A stretch of DNA of 64,000 nucleotides from Dryomyza anilis (GCA_951804985.1 OX638133.1:67553867-67617866), one strand, 5' to 3'; shown: positions 12,662 to 33,599, numbered from the stretch's first letter. Notes: generated by a model from the letters alone, not told the origin. Program-made: numbers and translations.

Positions 12662-13322
12662 TATAAATTAAATAAATCAGTACTTAATAAATGTTATATA
12701 ACTACTAAAAATATATTTATATAATAAAAGTAATTTATATGTACAAATAATATATACAGAATATTTGAAAATACACATAATATAAATAAAAAACTTAAAT
12801 GTAAAAAAAAATAAAAATTAAAACAAACTAACATCAATCTTATTGCAAAACTGACTGCCAAGTTGTGTCTACTTCAAGAATTTTAGCAAAAATGAGCTCA
12901 GCTCGTCGTTGTGTTTTTGCATACAATTCCATACTAAATATGTACGTATTTTAAATGTCTGTGTGTATAATTATAATTTATCTCTTTCTCACTCGTGTAC
13001 AGAATATATTTGACTTAGTATTAATCTACAGAATACGAATAAATATTTTGTTATCATAGATACAATAAATTTACTAACACTAGACTCACTACGTTTAAAT
13101 ATGCAATAAGGGGCTGTTTATAAATTATGTATGTAGTTTCAATTTGTATACTTTGTATACGTCTCCCGAAATTGTAGACCCCTTTATAACAGGCATGTGT
13201 TGGAAATGGAAACTTCCAAAATAAGAATTTATAAATGGACGTCGAAATTCAAACTTGTATTAAACATGTTTCCACACCACACATGAATCGTAATCCGCTT
13301 CATTCTCAGAAAATACATAATA

Positions 13323-13328
13323 TTTATT
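13323..13328 (-). terminator. Alk: Candidate Alk poly(A) signal
   Basis: AATAAA on the minus strand about 330 nt after the Alk stop codon, in an AT-rich stretch. It would give a short 3' UTR (13323-13656). Other AT-rich hexamers exist further on, so a longer UTR is possible. Confidence 0.35.
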
Positions 13329-13656
13329 TGTGATTTCTCGAAATCTTTGCTCACAAAATGGTATGTACGATATCAAAATAGGTGATGGACTATGTCAATA
13401 TGCCTTATTTCACATTCGCCAATCATTGTGCAGTTCTCCACGTAATTTATGTACGGTCCCTAAGACCTATAACAGCTGTGACTTTTATGCCCCGTGCTCG
13501 CAAAAGTTTTGTTTTGTGTAAAAAATATGTTCAGCGAATAAAAACTTGCAGATGCTATGCACCTTCTGTCCATTCGTTGGAATCAACCACATACAGAGTG
13601 TCCTCGTCCATGTCCTCGCGTCCGAGAACTATATATTTCTAATCTGTACTGTTTGC

Positions 13657-21042
<7,386 letters not shown>

Positions 21043-21432
21043 TTTGATGTCGTTGAATGGCGGGTCGAGTTTATATGATATTCAATTATATTCAATTTAG
21101 AAAAGTGTTTGTATTGAAAGAGTTTTATATCGATTGATTCACGATGGAGCACAGATTATTTATTTGAGCTTGTTTAACACATTACCATATTCAAGTCTTT
21201 TGGTGGGATTTTTAGTTTTCTACTCGTAAGCATTTCATAGCAGATTATTTTGTAAAAAAATTCAACTTTTTTGTCTCTATGTTTTGCAATACTATTGCAA
21301 CGGTTCGGATGATTTAAGTTAACCATATTAAACTGTGTTGTTTTTACACAACAACATTTTGATTAAAATATTGCAAGATGCGAGATCACTTTCTTCATTT
21401 ATATAGATGCACTGTAATTTGTCTCCAAGAAT
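21043..21432 (-). other. Alk: Candidate Alk 5' UTR part of the first coding exon
   Basis: Upstream of the Alk ATG, the minus strand has a strong branch/pyrimidine tract and acceptor (ATTTCTTTTGCAG) ending at 21433. The first coding exon therefore probably begins at 21432 with about 390 nt of leader and is spliced to one or more distal leader exons. Inferred from splice-site quality only. Confidence 0.45.
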
Positions 21433-22062
21433 CTGCAAAAGAAATATAATTTTAGCAAATCGATTGAATTTATTTGAAAAATAAAATGGTTTTACTGAGA
21501 AATCGGATTTAAATACGGTTGTTTATAAATTGTATATGACATTTGATCTAAAGCCGTAATTTGGCGCAATAAATTATATTTAAATATTACTTAAATGATA
21601 GGGTAATAGACTACTGGATATTAGTGACCAAATTAATTTGGACTGGTAAATTTCTACCAGTTCAGTGACACCTACTTTTTGGTTACCAGCCAATTGACCA
21701 GTTGACTAAGAGTAAATAACACTACTTTCCCGTAGAGGAATTACTCTCTGTACGAAATCTATTACTGTCCCATCTCAAGTGCACGGAGAGTAATGTTTTC
21801 ATAAATTCTACGCATAAATTTTGAAAAAAATAAACGTGATATCCAGCCAAGAATATGATTTGGTTTTTATTCATAATATATGATTATAGTAAAAATCAAT
21901 TATGTATAATATATACAATCATGAGTAATTGGAAAAGGCTCTGGAATACATTTTTTGTTTTATTATTCTTAATTTATGATTAAAATGTCATACAATGTGC
22001 AAAATAGCCGTAGCTTTCAGGTCGAAAAACAAATCCAAAATATGCAGAATAAAGTGAAAACC

Positions 22063-22567
22063 AGTTGGGAAGGTTAGATCACATGGGAAATTTTAAAGTA
22101 GGTGTAATTATGATAGTTAGGATTATCAAAATTATAGTCGGTCTAAGCCGACTATAAATACCCTACACATATGTGTGGTTACCATTCAAAGTGATATATA
22201 GGTCACCAGAGTATACGAATCCTGAAAATAACTACAAACATTCAATCGCTGACGAATTTCCATTCATTTGATACCCATATTTACAAATGGGTAGGTGTAC
22301 CGAATGTCGATTTTTTTTTTTGTGAACCACAAGTCTTTTCGCCGGAAAACATTATTATCATGTATTTGAGCATGATATCAATATATATTTGACCAAAAAA
22401 GTTTACCTAAGCACGTATACATAAAAATTGATCTTTATATGTACATTTTATATGAGGTATTTGAACATAAGTGGTCGGATCATAGGTCACAGTGGACCGA
22501 TCTCGCCAATTTTTTCGCACATACAGCGTAGGTATATTAGTAATCTAAGTTATAAGTAGGGATTTCA

Positions 22568-22605
<38 letters not shown>

Positions 22606-22763
22606 GGACAGACAGACGGACAGACGGACATCGCTAAATCGACTCAGGAGGTCATGCTGATCAAGAATATATATACTTTTCCATACCGGAGATGCTTCCT
22701 TCTGGGTGTTACAAACGGCGTACCAAACTGAATATACCCTTTCACTCTTAGTGTAGGGTATAA
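22063..22763. mobile_element. GACA-bearing dispersed element (mini-me-like), copy A
   Basis: About 700 bp from AGTTGGGAAGGTTAGATCAC through GTCGGTCTAAGCCGAC and TAAATACCCTACAC to a (GACA)n array, the conserved core GATCAAGAATATATATACTT, and GTGTAGGGTATAAA at the end. This layout (GACA tract next to a conserved TATA-rich core) resembles the mini-me microsatellite-seeding elements described in flies. Nearly identical to the copy at 63660, which is cut by the window end. Confidence 0.7.
22569..22630. repeat. (GACA)n / (GACG)n microsatellite
   Basis: About 15 tetranucleotide units of GACA with a few GACG variants, inside the dispersed element just described. Minus-strand frames give Ser-Val-Cys-Leu repeats that are not real protein. 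Confidence 0.9.
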
Positions 22764-23074
22764 ATATCGCACTCGAAAAGATAATAATAACATGATGAAA
22801 ACAATAGAAAAATACATCACTTCGACTTATTTGTCTGTTATATTTCACTTTTATTATCAAATGACACATTTTTCACTTAAATCTTCTTTGGACTGGTTTT
22901 TCAAAACTGCCGTGAATTGCGTATTTAGAAAATAAATATGCAATATGAAACATATGTGATTAAAAAATATTCATATTTTCGCATGTTATGATTAATAATA
23001 AAATATGTATAATTTATGAATACAAATCATAATTAATATTAGTGATTTACAGTTTTTTATTCATGAACTTTGCA

Positions 23075-24155
23075 ATTTGTTTTATAATTATACATAGCCA
23101 TGTTTATATGAACGTCTTATTCATAAATCATCAGCAAACAATTTAAAAAACTAAATTTTTGTTGCGCCATTGTTATAATATCGCGAAGAAATCATATAAA
23201 AATTATGACGGTTTGTTAATTTAAAAAAACGTCATAAGGATATTCCATTTTAAATCAACGAAAAAATAATAAATTTAAGCATCATCCTCTTTGAACAGAT
23301 TAAACTAAGATATATGCAAAATTTTAAACATCTAGCTTCTATGGTACCCGAAATATGGCGGCTTAAAAAGTGAAAAAAAATATATAAAAACTCACAAAGG
23401 TGGGTAAACTTTTTACGTACAAAGTCAATTAAGGTATCATTTATAAGGTATAAAGATGGTCTTTAATATGGCATTTAATTTTATTTTTGTATCTAAAGGT
23501 TTAAGGTCACTATCACTTGATTTACATTTTGGAATGATTTTTCTCAAAAACCCATATTTTTAAAATTTTCAAAAAATGTATGTTAATGCTGATTTTCTTC
23601 TTAAAATTAGTGTTAAATTTCATAGGTGTATTCGTATAGGTTTCTGAGTTCAAAATAAAAATGTGAAATCCAGTCAAAGTTTTCAATGTTTTTTGAATTT
23701 TGTTTTTGAAAATAAAAAAATCAAATAAAATTGTATAAATAAATTTCCATTTACTTTCACATTTTTGTTAATAATGTGAACCGAAAGGAGTACACCAATG
23801 AAATTTCGCAGACATGTCAAGAAGAAAATCTGAAAAAATATAAATTTATTTCGGGAACCATATTAGCTAGATGTTTAAAATTTTGCATATTTCTTAGTTT
23901 AATCTGAGAGAACATTCACACAAAATTTTATCAATTTTAAAGAGGATGATGCTTAAATTTATTATTTTTTCGTTGATTTAAAATGGAATATCCTTATGAC
24001 GTTTTTTTAAATTAACAAATCGTCGTAATTTTTATATGATTTCTTCGGGATGTTATAACAATGGTGCAACGAAAATTTAGTTTTTTAAATTGTTTACTGA
24101 TGATTTATGAATAAGACGTTCATATAAACATGACTATGTATAATACTAAATTTAT
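23075..24155. mobile_element. Foldback element with ~275-bp inverted arms
   Basis: The left arm (about 23075-23350) and right arm (about 23855-24155) are inverted copies at roughly 90% by eye; for example ATAAGGATATTCCATTTTAA (left) and TTAAAATGGAATATCCTTAT (right), and TATATGAACGTCTTATTCAT in both. The spacer is about 500 bp, non-coding. A further partial arm copy (GTTGATTTAAAATGGAATAC) occurs at 24234. Confidence 0.75.
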
Positions 24156-25324
24156 AAATTGTCTTAGTATAATATGGTACAGCATTTATACCATATTTGA
24201 ATTATTTCTGAGGAGGTAGGGGAAATCCGATCGTTGATTTAAAATGGAATACCCCCATAAGTACATTGTATTTCTCGTTTGGTTACTATATTTACAGCAA
24301 TGGCAGATTGGAGCTGATAACGTCATATTGATATTTTTATACGCATTTTTTTAAACTGTATCGAACGTCACAGGATAGCTCTAATTAAATTAGTGTCCAA
24401 AAATAATGCATCATTGTAAATTCGTGCATTGAGTGATTGATGAATGAATGCCTTTAGGAAATGGCGAATACGCATTTTCCCCATGTGTGGAATATCGTCG
24501 CACGCTGCTATGCTATGCTTACCCTACACTATTGGGAGAACATATTGCGACATCAGTACATTTGTGCACAAATGTATTATTAAATTTAAGCCACATCATA
24601 GAAATGCTTTATAGTTGATTGTACTTTTTATAAATCATGTTGAAATTTCAGCAAATCTCTGTAGTCCATAAATTAGCACATTTTACTTCCGTACTCTCGA
24701 AGAAATTTATCCTATTAGAGTAGAAATTATCCGGACCGTGATAAAGAAATAATGCAATGATCAGATTCTGAATATGGCCCCTTCTATATGGGCCCTATTC
24801 ATTGTCCCAATTCTATTAGTTGAACCATTTTACAACCTTACAAAAACTGTATTTACATTTTGACATAATGCACCCATGCTGTAGGGTATATCTTAGTACT
24901 ATATGACAATAATTATACAATTTTTGCGCGGCGCGTGTTTTCTGGTGCTTCTGATGCCACGGTGAGGAAGCAGATTTTCTCTGCTGTGTGTTTTCCAAGT
25001 TTATTTTTGGAAATCTATTTATTCCGTGCTGTCAAAATAGGCATAAACTACGGAAACGACGAATTCTTGATGAAGACGTAACGTTTAAGGGAATATATTG
25101 GATTTTGTTGTGCTATTTTTTACGTTTTTTGTTCTATTTTAATTAAAATCCATTACAAAAAAATGGCTTATGATGTCAATTAGCATATATAAATTTATAT
25201 GTTAGTAGCCAAACAATATATTCAAAGATATTGGATTTAACTGGACAATAAGAGATCGTTAGTAGACCAGCAATTGCATACCACGAGTTTTAAAGACAAA
25301 AATAGTTAGTTTTCTTTAGTATAT

Positions 25325-25700
25325 TGATACATACAGAGAGAAAAATTAATTTTTACTCATTTACTGAGATTAGGAATGTCAAAAAATCGCCACTTTCAAA
25401 AAACTTGTTTTCGGTTAGTTGGTTTCCAACTATCCTTATAGTTTTGTCGTACAATATTAGTACAAGATCTGTTTCAATATCGTACGAATACTCCGTCATA
25501 TCGTATCATTCTCGCATCAATACCAAAACGAGTGGTAGACCTGGTATATTTGTACGCAGTCTGCCATTCGATTTGATATCGCTTCGAGACTGTTTCGAGG
25601 GATTCATTCGATATCGATTACGATATCGTATCTATATAATACTACAATTCATTCTGAGATGTACGCCGATATCGTAACGAGATACAGAAGTTTATTCGAA
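25325..25700. repeat. TCGATATC-rich repeat family, copy C, with a TIR-like end
   Basis: Starts near TACAGAGAGAAAAATTAATT (25332), similar to the TACACCGAGAAAAA terminus of the 55122-57665 element. It then has GCTTCGAGACTGTTTCGAGG and GATGTACGCCGATATCGTAA, as in copy B. This links the TCGATATC text to that TIR family. Confidence 0.5.
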
Positions 25701-26202
25701 ACGAGAAAATTAATGATAGTTCGAGAAAATTCGTTTACATAAGAGCTCCAAGACAAGGCAGACTGGGTAATGGCAAATGGAAAAATGGAAATGGAAAAAA
25801 ATGGGCTTTATCTCAATAACTAGAGCCAATTTCAAAAATTTAGTCCATTTTTGGAATCAGTGCCAAAATGTAATAAAGAATTGCTACAATTTGACAGCAT
25901 CAAATCGAACCTCGGGTTTGTAACAGCGGTTTTTGATATCCCTAACTGAATATATCCTTTAGGGCCTGTTTAACAGGTTAAAATTAGATATAAAATTTCC
26001 ACATTTTTTAAACATATAAAGTTTAAATTCAAAACGGCTGAATTTTGATCAATTTTTTAGACATAGAGACAACCGCCAGTGAGAAAATATGATATTTACA
26101 TTATTTGTGATATGTCTTCACCGTACAACAAAATTCAACTTTTGACTACATAATGAGAAAATCCTATATATTCTTAAAGTAGGCTAAAAAAACAAAATAC
26201 AC

Positions 26203-26595
26203 GTGTATCCCAGTTTTTCTGAATCAATTCGTTAAATGGTTTTATTTGCAAGTGCAGATTTTCGATCGAACGTTTGAAATAAGTTTCATGTAATTCATAG
26301 CTGAGATAATGAAAATGGTTGCCCGATATTAAGTCGTATACAGCTTTTATTTTTTTTTAATAAATTTATATTGATTTTTCAAATATCTCATAGTACCATT
26401 TCAAATGGGAATAAAACATTTAATCGAAATGATATTGGAAAACCGTTTTCATATTCATACTCTGAGAGAACGCAGCTACAAAATATGTGCCGCAAAAAAA
26501 TTAAAAAAAATATTATGAAAATGTGATATGCATTTGCAATTCAAATGCAAATAAAACCGTAAACGAATTGATCTAAACAACCTGGGTACCCACAA
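26203..26595. mobile_element. MITE with imperfect inverted ends
   Basis: Left GTGTATCCCAGTTTTTCTGA...TTTATTTGCAAGTGCA and right TGCAAATAAAACCGTAAACG...CCTGGGTACCCAC are inverted counterparts over about 50 bp. A 390-bp unit, no coding content. Confidence 0.5.
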
Positions 26596-27306
26596 GTTCA
26601 TAGAATGATCTCTAGTTTTACATTCTGGTCGATTTTTTTATGTTTGCAAAATAGTGTCGGATGGTGCTATAGATAAAATGACATCTTATTAAAACTATGG
26701 TCAGTTTGAAATTCGAAACTGACCTTATCGATATCATTTAATTAACCTAGTGCAAGTTCAATATTGCAAATTCAAGGTATTCTTAAATAATGGTTAAATT
26801 TCGAAAATACGAAGGTTTAATAAGTTTTTCTTGGAAAAACACATAATTAAAGTGTTGAAGGCTCATGTCTTATTTGTCATTGTCTTTGTTATATTGTTTT
26901 AAACATTAAATTCTACAACTTACTCCTCAATATAACAAAAATAAAATAATTTTGAATTCGCTTTGGATCCCTCTCGGATTTTTGAAAATTATTTATCTTT
27001 TTTAGTCAATCGTACCTTTTTGGGTGTATCAAAGTTATAAATGTTATTTCGGAAATATGTATACAACAAAACAAGGCAAAAATAATTTAATGATATATTC
27101 AGGAAAATAGTATTTTACATGCTGATTTCCCAAATTACAAGTCCATCTAATAACTAAAAGAAGAAGAGTTTTCGGAAAACATGGGATCTAAACAAAATTT
27201 GACTAAATCTATATTTTGAGAAACGTAAAAGCGTTTGGTTGCAATTTCCAGTTTTATAGTGAGTACATATTTTGAATGAAATTTTTTTTAGATTTCGTAT
27301 TATAAC

Positions 27307-27690
27307 TTAGGATTGAAACCTTATAAATACCGGTTTTGATTTCGGTTTTTTTGGTTTCGGTTTTTTTGGTTTCGGTTTAAAGTTTTATAAAGATATGTTT
27401 TCGGTATACAGTTCCAAGTTACAGTTTCGATATCGGTTTTTGTGTTAAGGTCACTTTTTGTCCATAGTCTCAATGTCTAGAAGAAAATAGTAAATTTTTT
27501 CACTCACACAAGAAATAATAAAAACTAATTACTTAAAAATTTAAATTATAATTTTAATACCAAAAATTGAAAAAAATCGTTAGAAAGACATTGCTAAAAT
27601 TTTGATTTTTGTTTAAAAGTTCGGTTGGAAAAAGTAACCAGTTGTAAACGAATATCGGTTACAATTTTGGAATATCGGCTTCAATCGTTG
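27307..27690. mobile_element. hAT-like MITE, relative of 2298-2785
   Basis: Left end TTAGGATTGAAACC, right end (inverted) CAACGATTGAAGCC, and GGTTTCGGTTT arrays (inverse of the AAACCGAAACC arrays in the other copy). Flanks ATTATAAC (27299-27306) and ATCATAAA (27691-27698) agree at six of eight positions. Older than its relative. Confidence 0.6.
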
Positions 27691-28104
27691 ATCATAAAAT
27701 TTCTGGATTTCGTAAAGCAATTATTTCATGATGTCTAGGCACACAACAACCCTATACGATATCCCATGTTAGGAGCACTTGAAAACTTTGCGAACTTGAA
27801 ACAGGCTTCAAGGTAATGAAAACCTATTCGGAATCGGCGTCTGCTTTTCAGTCTATATTGTAGAATAATATGTTAAATGTTTTGGGGCTGTGAAATCCAT
27901 TATAATTTTTTATAAAATCACTAAACACTTTTTACATATTTAACTGGGTACTATAAACAGTCTTTTTTTTAGTTCGTTGATAATTCTATTTCATATTGCA
28001 CTATGTATATACACTTCATCTGTATGATGCAATTATTTAAATATTTTTATAAACACTTTTTAAAATATGTGTTTTTTTTACTGTTTGCACGCACTTCAAA
28101 CGTT

Positions 28105-28530
28105 TTACTTTTTCGTTTTTAGAAAATCAGACTGAAGGAAAATTTTCTTTCGCGTATCTTTGGAACCGCACAGATACATATATATGGGGCGTCGCACATT
28201 TTCACTTTTAACATTTTCCTTGCGAACTTTGTTCTCGGAGTTGTTGCTGCAGCTTCTGTTGGATTTGTGAGTGTAGCATTTTCTTTTTTTTTTGTATTTG
28301 TTGTGCGTTGTTTTCGTATTCATTTTGTTACTGGCATCCGCAGATGCTTTGGCTACGAATACGAACCATTATAGATACAAACCGATTTCAGTTACGGCGA
28401 TAACGGGCACGGCGACAGCCTCAATGTATCGCTTAGATACTGAGATACTGATGCTCAACGATTTTTGAGTTGTTGTTGTCGTTGTACGCGGCGAGTTTTT
28501 CGGCTTTTATAATATTTGGTCTGCGTACGG
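28105..28530 (-). promoter_or_regulatory. Candidate distal Alk promoter and leader exon
   Basis: GC-richer block upstream of Alk. On the minus strand a TATTATAAAAGCC box (28503-28515) is followed about 30 bp later by ACAACGACAACAACAACTC text and then TCAGTATCTC initiator-like sequence, typical of fly promoters. A 72-codon frame (28323-28105) begins at AACAAAATG, a good start context, and is Lys/Ser/Asn rich. It may be a leader ORF or chance. Assignment to Alk rests only on strand and position. Confidence 0.35.
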
Positions 28531-28705
28531 CTGCTGCTCTGCTACACCGTAAGTTAACAGAACCAACTAACATACACTGCGAGCGAATATCTCAGAGATA
28601 CACACATACACTCGTATTTTTTTATTACATTTTTATATATATTCGTCATAATATGTCGCCATTTGCAAACGAAAACAGCGCACAACTAATCGTTGTTCCC
28701 TACAC

Positions 28706-28710
<5 letters not shown>

Positions 28711-28737
<27 letters not shown>

Positions 28738-28880
28738 TTTGGCGCACGATGCATGGCTAACGAAATTCGTATTGCGAATAATAGTAGAACTACGCGTAAA
28801 GCAAATAGTACGCAGCCAAAGGAGTCTCGTGAAACCGTTATAGACACAAAGCACCGTTACACACACGCACACACACAAAC
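28711..28880. repeat. (CA)n microsatellites
   Basis: Run of ACACAC at about 28711-28738, and a second, broken CA/CACG-rich run at about 28858-28880, inside the GC-richer block upstream of Alk. Open frames across it with Thr-His or Cys-Val repeats are products of the microsatellite. Confidence 0.85.
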
Positions 28881-28989
28881 GCAAGCCGAACACCCCACAC
28901 AGATTAAGGCGCGCAGTCCAAAACAAGCACGAGAATAATGAGCCTCACAAAGCATCAACCAACGGAAGCGCCCGAGTGCAACCGAAATA

Positions 28990-31660
28990 AACAAGTAATG
29001 CCAGACTCTCTTTTTTTAATATTCACAAAATAGATAATTTTAAAATGTTTATAATATTCCCAAAACTCAAAATTTAAAAAAGTAAATTTGTTGGAAACAT
29101 ATTTTTCCTAGTCTACAGATAAATATATTAAGAATTTTATTTTGGCTATTCAAAATGGTAGGAGTATGGTAGAAAAATGGTAGGATTTAATCTTGAACCA
29201 AACACATGAACATAAAATGACTGACGCTCTAATATTCCTCACAAAAACAATTTTCACACGCACACCAAAACGGATTGCTTGCTGCAAACAATAAAGTATT
29301 TGATTACTTTCCAGCAAACGAAAGATAAACATATTAACGGTATCAAAACGATAACATTGATAGAACCAAATAATTGTCACCGATCCTAAAAATCCTCTTT
29401 TGGCATTAGTTTGAAAGAACGAACAAATCTGTTGCACCAATTAACTTCATTCGGTTAAATCGAATTGTGTACAAATTTGAGCCATATTAGCCTATACAAT
29501 TGAAATATTACTCTATACACAATCCCAATCTAAAACAGTTCGAAATTGGTTGCAGTATAAACTGTAATTCTTTTATTTTTGGCAATACCAACTGATGGTT
29601 GAGAGAAGCGAATAAGTTGGTTGGCGCAAGAAATATCTATTCTGTGTGGAAAGATACAAAAATTATAGTGTTTTCGATAAAAACGAACCTTTCTGATATT
29701 GTTATGTTTTTCTCATTAAAGAATTCGAGTTGATATTGGAAAAATTGCTATTTTCGTTAAGACATAATTTATCTGCTCAGCTTTTTTATTAATGTAGAAA
29801 TACTTTTAAATACTTTTAATTTTATATTTAAAATTGGTCATAATTACATATTACAATAATATTTTTAATGCAGACTTCGATTCGGATCAGACAAATTGTG
29901 CATTAGATGGGTAGCTAGGTTATGTACCTCTATCACCTGAACCTAATTCCGTCATTTATGTTTTTTTTATTCATTATGATTTAAAAGGACGTGGTAAATA
30001 GAATTATTTTCCAAAAGAATTATTATTGTTTTTTTTTTGTTGAACATTAGCAGGAACATATTTTATTTAATTTTAGAAGTATGAAAATTTAATAGGTGAC
30101 CTTCTTTTCACTCTATTATAGGATACTGAGACATACCCATAGAATGTAAAACATTTCTGCAAAGCTGAATACTACTGGTTTAAGGTCTTATTTAATGAAT
30201 TTTTATTCTATGAATAATTGAAGGACCAAAGAAAATATATTGATTAAATGGAGCAAGACAAAAGGAAATTTAAATCAAAGAATTTGAATTGTATTTAATC
30301 AGAAGACTTAAAAAATCATTTGCAAAAACAAAGTTATAGGAATCATAGAATTATGGATCTAGTTTGACATATAATATATATTTTTATTGAATTATAAAAA
30401 GTGTACATGATATACACCATAAAATTAATATTTTTTGCGTTTCACTGCTCATAACATTGGTGAAATCAATTTGAATTTTGTATATTATTTGAAAATATTA
30501 GCTATAGTATTCTATATGGGATATAGAAGAAATCAGATCGAAAATTTAAATCTGTTAAAAGTTAAAATCAAAAATATATAGAAAAACACGCCATATATTT
30601 GTATTACGTTATAACTGAAAAACTTTAGATAATCTAAAAAAAAAAACTGAGTATGAGATCGTGATTAGAATCTTGAAGTACATCTGAAAATCACACTAAG
30701 ATCGTGGGTAAATAAAAGGCATCTATTTGTTGTATAGTGCAATATTTGTACAGTGAGATTGAATTTAAAATATCTTATGTAAATCATTTGATACCGAATG
30801 ATTCGCTATCATTTGTCTATAATATAACTACACAAAAAAAATCTCTGTTATTTCTAGTTGCTATCAACCTTTTAGGCCATTTTCAGTCCTTTTAGAATAA
30901 AAAGCCCCTTCCACCATTATTTTTAAAAAAACTATGAACACATTTTGTCTTTCAATTGTCTAGATTCATTACAATACACCTACAAATACAAATATTCCGA
31001 TAAGTTTTAAAGGTATTTGAATCTAAACTAGGTAAAAAAAAATTTCAAAGACAATACCGATCAAATGAAAAATAAGATAATGATTTATGTTTAAGCAGTG
31101 CATAGTTCAAACTAGCAATGAAAATTACGAACTTTTTTTTCGTCAGTTCTCATTTTTAAAGTATACTCTGTCAACATAGATTTCGTCAAAAAATTATAAA
31201 GTGTAAATTTATAAAAGTGTAAAATGATTGTATATTTTACATATAAATGACTGAAATCTTTGTGTTTTTATCAGCATTTTTGTTAAAACTATGCAATAAG
31301 AATAATTAAACTTTAGACATTTAGAAATTATATTTTAGATTAATTAGTATTTTTTTATTAGAAATTGATTATATAAAAGAGTTCAAGTATTGTTTTCACA
31401 GGGCATATTTTAAAATGTAGATCAATTAGAAAAAGTTAGTATTTTTGATAATTAGTGTGGTCTACGCACTGGATAACCATAAATATTTGTGTTGCAAAAA
31501 ATAATTAAAATATTTGAAAAGAAATCCAAATTTTACGAGTTCAGATCCAATTAACTTAATAATCCAATTTAAAGTTTTTGTAAAACCAATTTTCAACAAT
31601 ATTTAATTTATTCGACGACTTAAATTTAGAATTACAATTTTGTAAAAGCGTTACGTAATA
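28990..31660. other. AT-rich stretch, no gene seen
   Basis: Intergenic or intronic to Alk. No coding frame with a domain, no confident repeat boundary. Confidence 0.5.
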
Positions 31661-31665
31661 GAAAC

Positions 31666-32171
31666 CAGTAAGGAAGATTTGGTCACATTTGAAATTGTGA
31701 TAGTGCGAATTATAAACGTTATTGTTGGTCAAGGTCGAATATATATACCCTACTCATACTCATGAAAATGCGTGCGGTTACTATTTAAAGTGGTGCAAAT
31801 TTCTCCAAGGTTTACGAATCCGGAAAATAACTAAACAACTTGCAAGGATTTCTTTTATTTGGGTACCCATATGTACAAATGGATAGGTGTACCGATTTTC
31901 TATTTTTTTTTTTCGGGAACCACAAATTGGTTGTACAAAAACATTACTTTTTTATATAATTGAGAATAAATTCGATATAGTTGAATATGAGGTATTTTAA
32001 CATAAGTGATCGGATTATAGGTCACAATGGACCAAACATGCATATTTTGAATCTATATATTCTAACTTCGGAGTTTTATTGATCTAGCTCTTCAAGTTTT
32101 CCTTTAATCGTGATTTGAATAGACAGACCTACTCTTATTAAACTGAATATACCCTTTCACTCTTAGTATGT
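31666..32171. mobile_element. GACA-bearing dispersed element, old copy B
   Basis: Same order of landmarks as copy A (AAGGAAGATTTGGTCACATT, GGTGTACCGATTTTC, GGAACCACAAATTGG, GATCGGATTATAGGTCAC, CTGAATATACCCTTTCAC), but with many substitutions and the GACA array decayed to a single GACAGACC. Confidence 0.65.
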
Positions 32172-32179
32172 AGTTTAAA

Positions 32180-33595
32180 TAAGCACCAGCGAGTTATATA
32201 GAATAGATATCATATAATATGCTATTAAATTTCATTATTCTTAATATTGTGTTCAGTGTTTAACTTTCCTTGGGGTGCCGGAATTAATACATTTACGCTA
32301 CTAGATTTTGATGTAAACTCATTGGAGACATGGAGTTTATAGATATTATTTAAGATACAATTATTTCAAGTTGTTTGAGATTTAAAATTTATTGTTCGCA
32401 AATTAATTAGTATACAACATATGTTAAGTGTCTGTATGGATTACTAAGAAATCCACCTTCCGTGGATTCTGTGTTGAAGCAATTCAAGATATTTGTTGGA
32501 AACACTTTTCTAGAATGTTTGGTGATTGTCGCAAATGAGAAGAACATTTGTAATGTTTGATAAAACTATAAAATCTGTTTGCTAGTATAAACAATTTCTT
32601 CGAATTATTTTGATTAGATTTCAAAAACCCCGCGTATTTGTTTGAATTATCGTTTGTAGCAAACAAGACATGTGTTCGTGTCAATATAGTATTTCATAAT
32701 GTTTAAACCTATGGTAAAAACTTATTTTTTTTTCTAATTGAAATTTTATGTGAGCTTGTCAACTCTGAGGACAACACAAAAGTTCAACTAACGAACAAGA
32801 GTTAAAGTGGCTCAAAGGACCATTTGCAGGATTCTGTGTGTCAAGCAAATTAGGGATGAAACTCGTGTGCAGCAAGTTAAACAACGAAAATGTTCTTTTG
32901 CAAAAATCATTTATATTTAGTAATCTCTATTCTCTATTCCTGATTAACATAAAATCAACATGGTTTCATCACATCTAAAATGTCTATATGAATCTGCTTG
33001 TCTAAAAGGTATTCATTAAAAATGAAAACACAATTTCAAACGTAGTTTTTGTATTATATATCCAAAACAATGATAAAAATGCAATATTGCTCAAATTTAG
33101 TATTCAAATTAATTTGCAGCACAACTTCTTGAGAACACTAATATCCGCTTTATTCCTTTTAATTGGACTTTTCCGATACAACTCGGTTGTAGTGGAATAA
33201 TTACTATTCGCCTCGGAGAGTATTTTACGGTTGTTAAAATGGATTGTTCAATTAAAATGTTAAAACTCTTGTAGTAGACACTGTAAAAATGGCGACGTTA
33301 AGAAATTGACAAATATTATGGACTTGCACAAGTATAATTGAGGCGAAATGGAGATGAAATGTTGGATTCTGCAAAAGCACTGAGAACGCGTATGTATATC
33401 GGACTCGCATCTGTATCTGTATATCCTACAGATTTTACATATATTTTTTTTATCTTGTTCGATTTTTTCACTGCGTCAAATTTATGAAAATTTCATAGGA
33501 CTGCTTATAAAATCAAGTAAGAACTCGTCAAATCGATGTATCTGAAGGTGTTACCGTTTTTACGCGTATTTTTTTCAAATAGTTTTTGCATTTAA
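32180..33595. other. AT-rich stretch, no gene seen
   Basis: No supported features. Short frames lack domains and splice support. Confidence 0.5.
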
Positions 33596-33599
33596 ATTA

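Noticed and set aside
21600..21775. Possible small TIR element (GGGTAATAGA...TCTATTACTGTCCC)
   Set aside because: The ends align only with a gap and no target duplication was found; not strong enough to annotate.
28633..28938. Frames with Thr-His or Cys-Val repeats
   Set aside because: Products of CA microsatellites on both strands.
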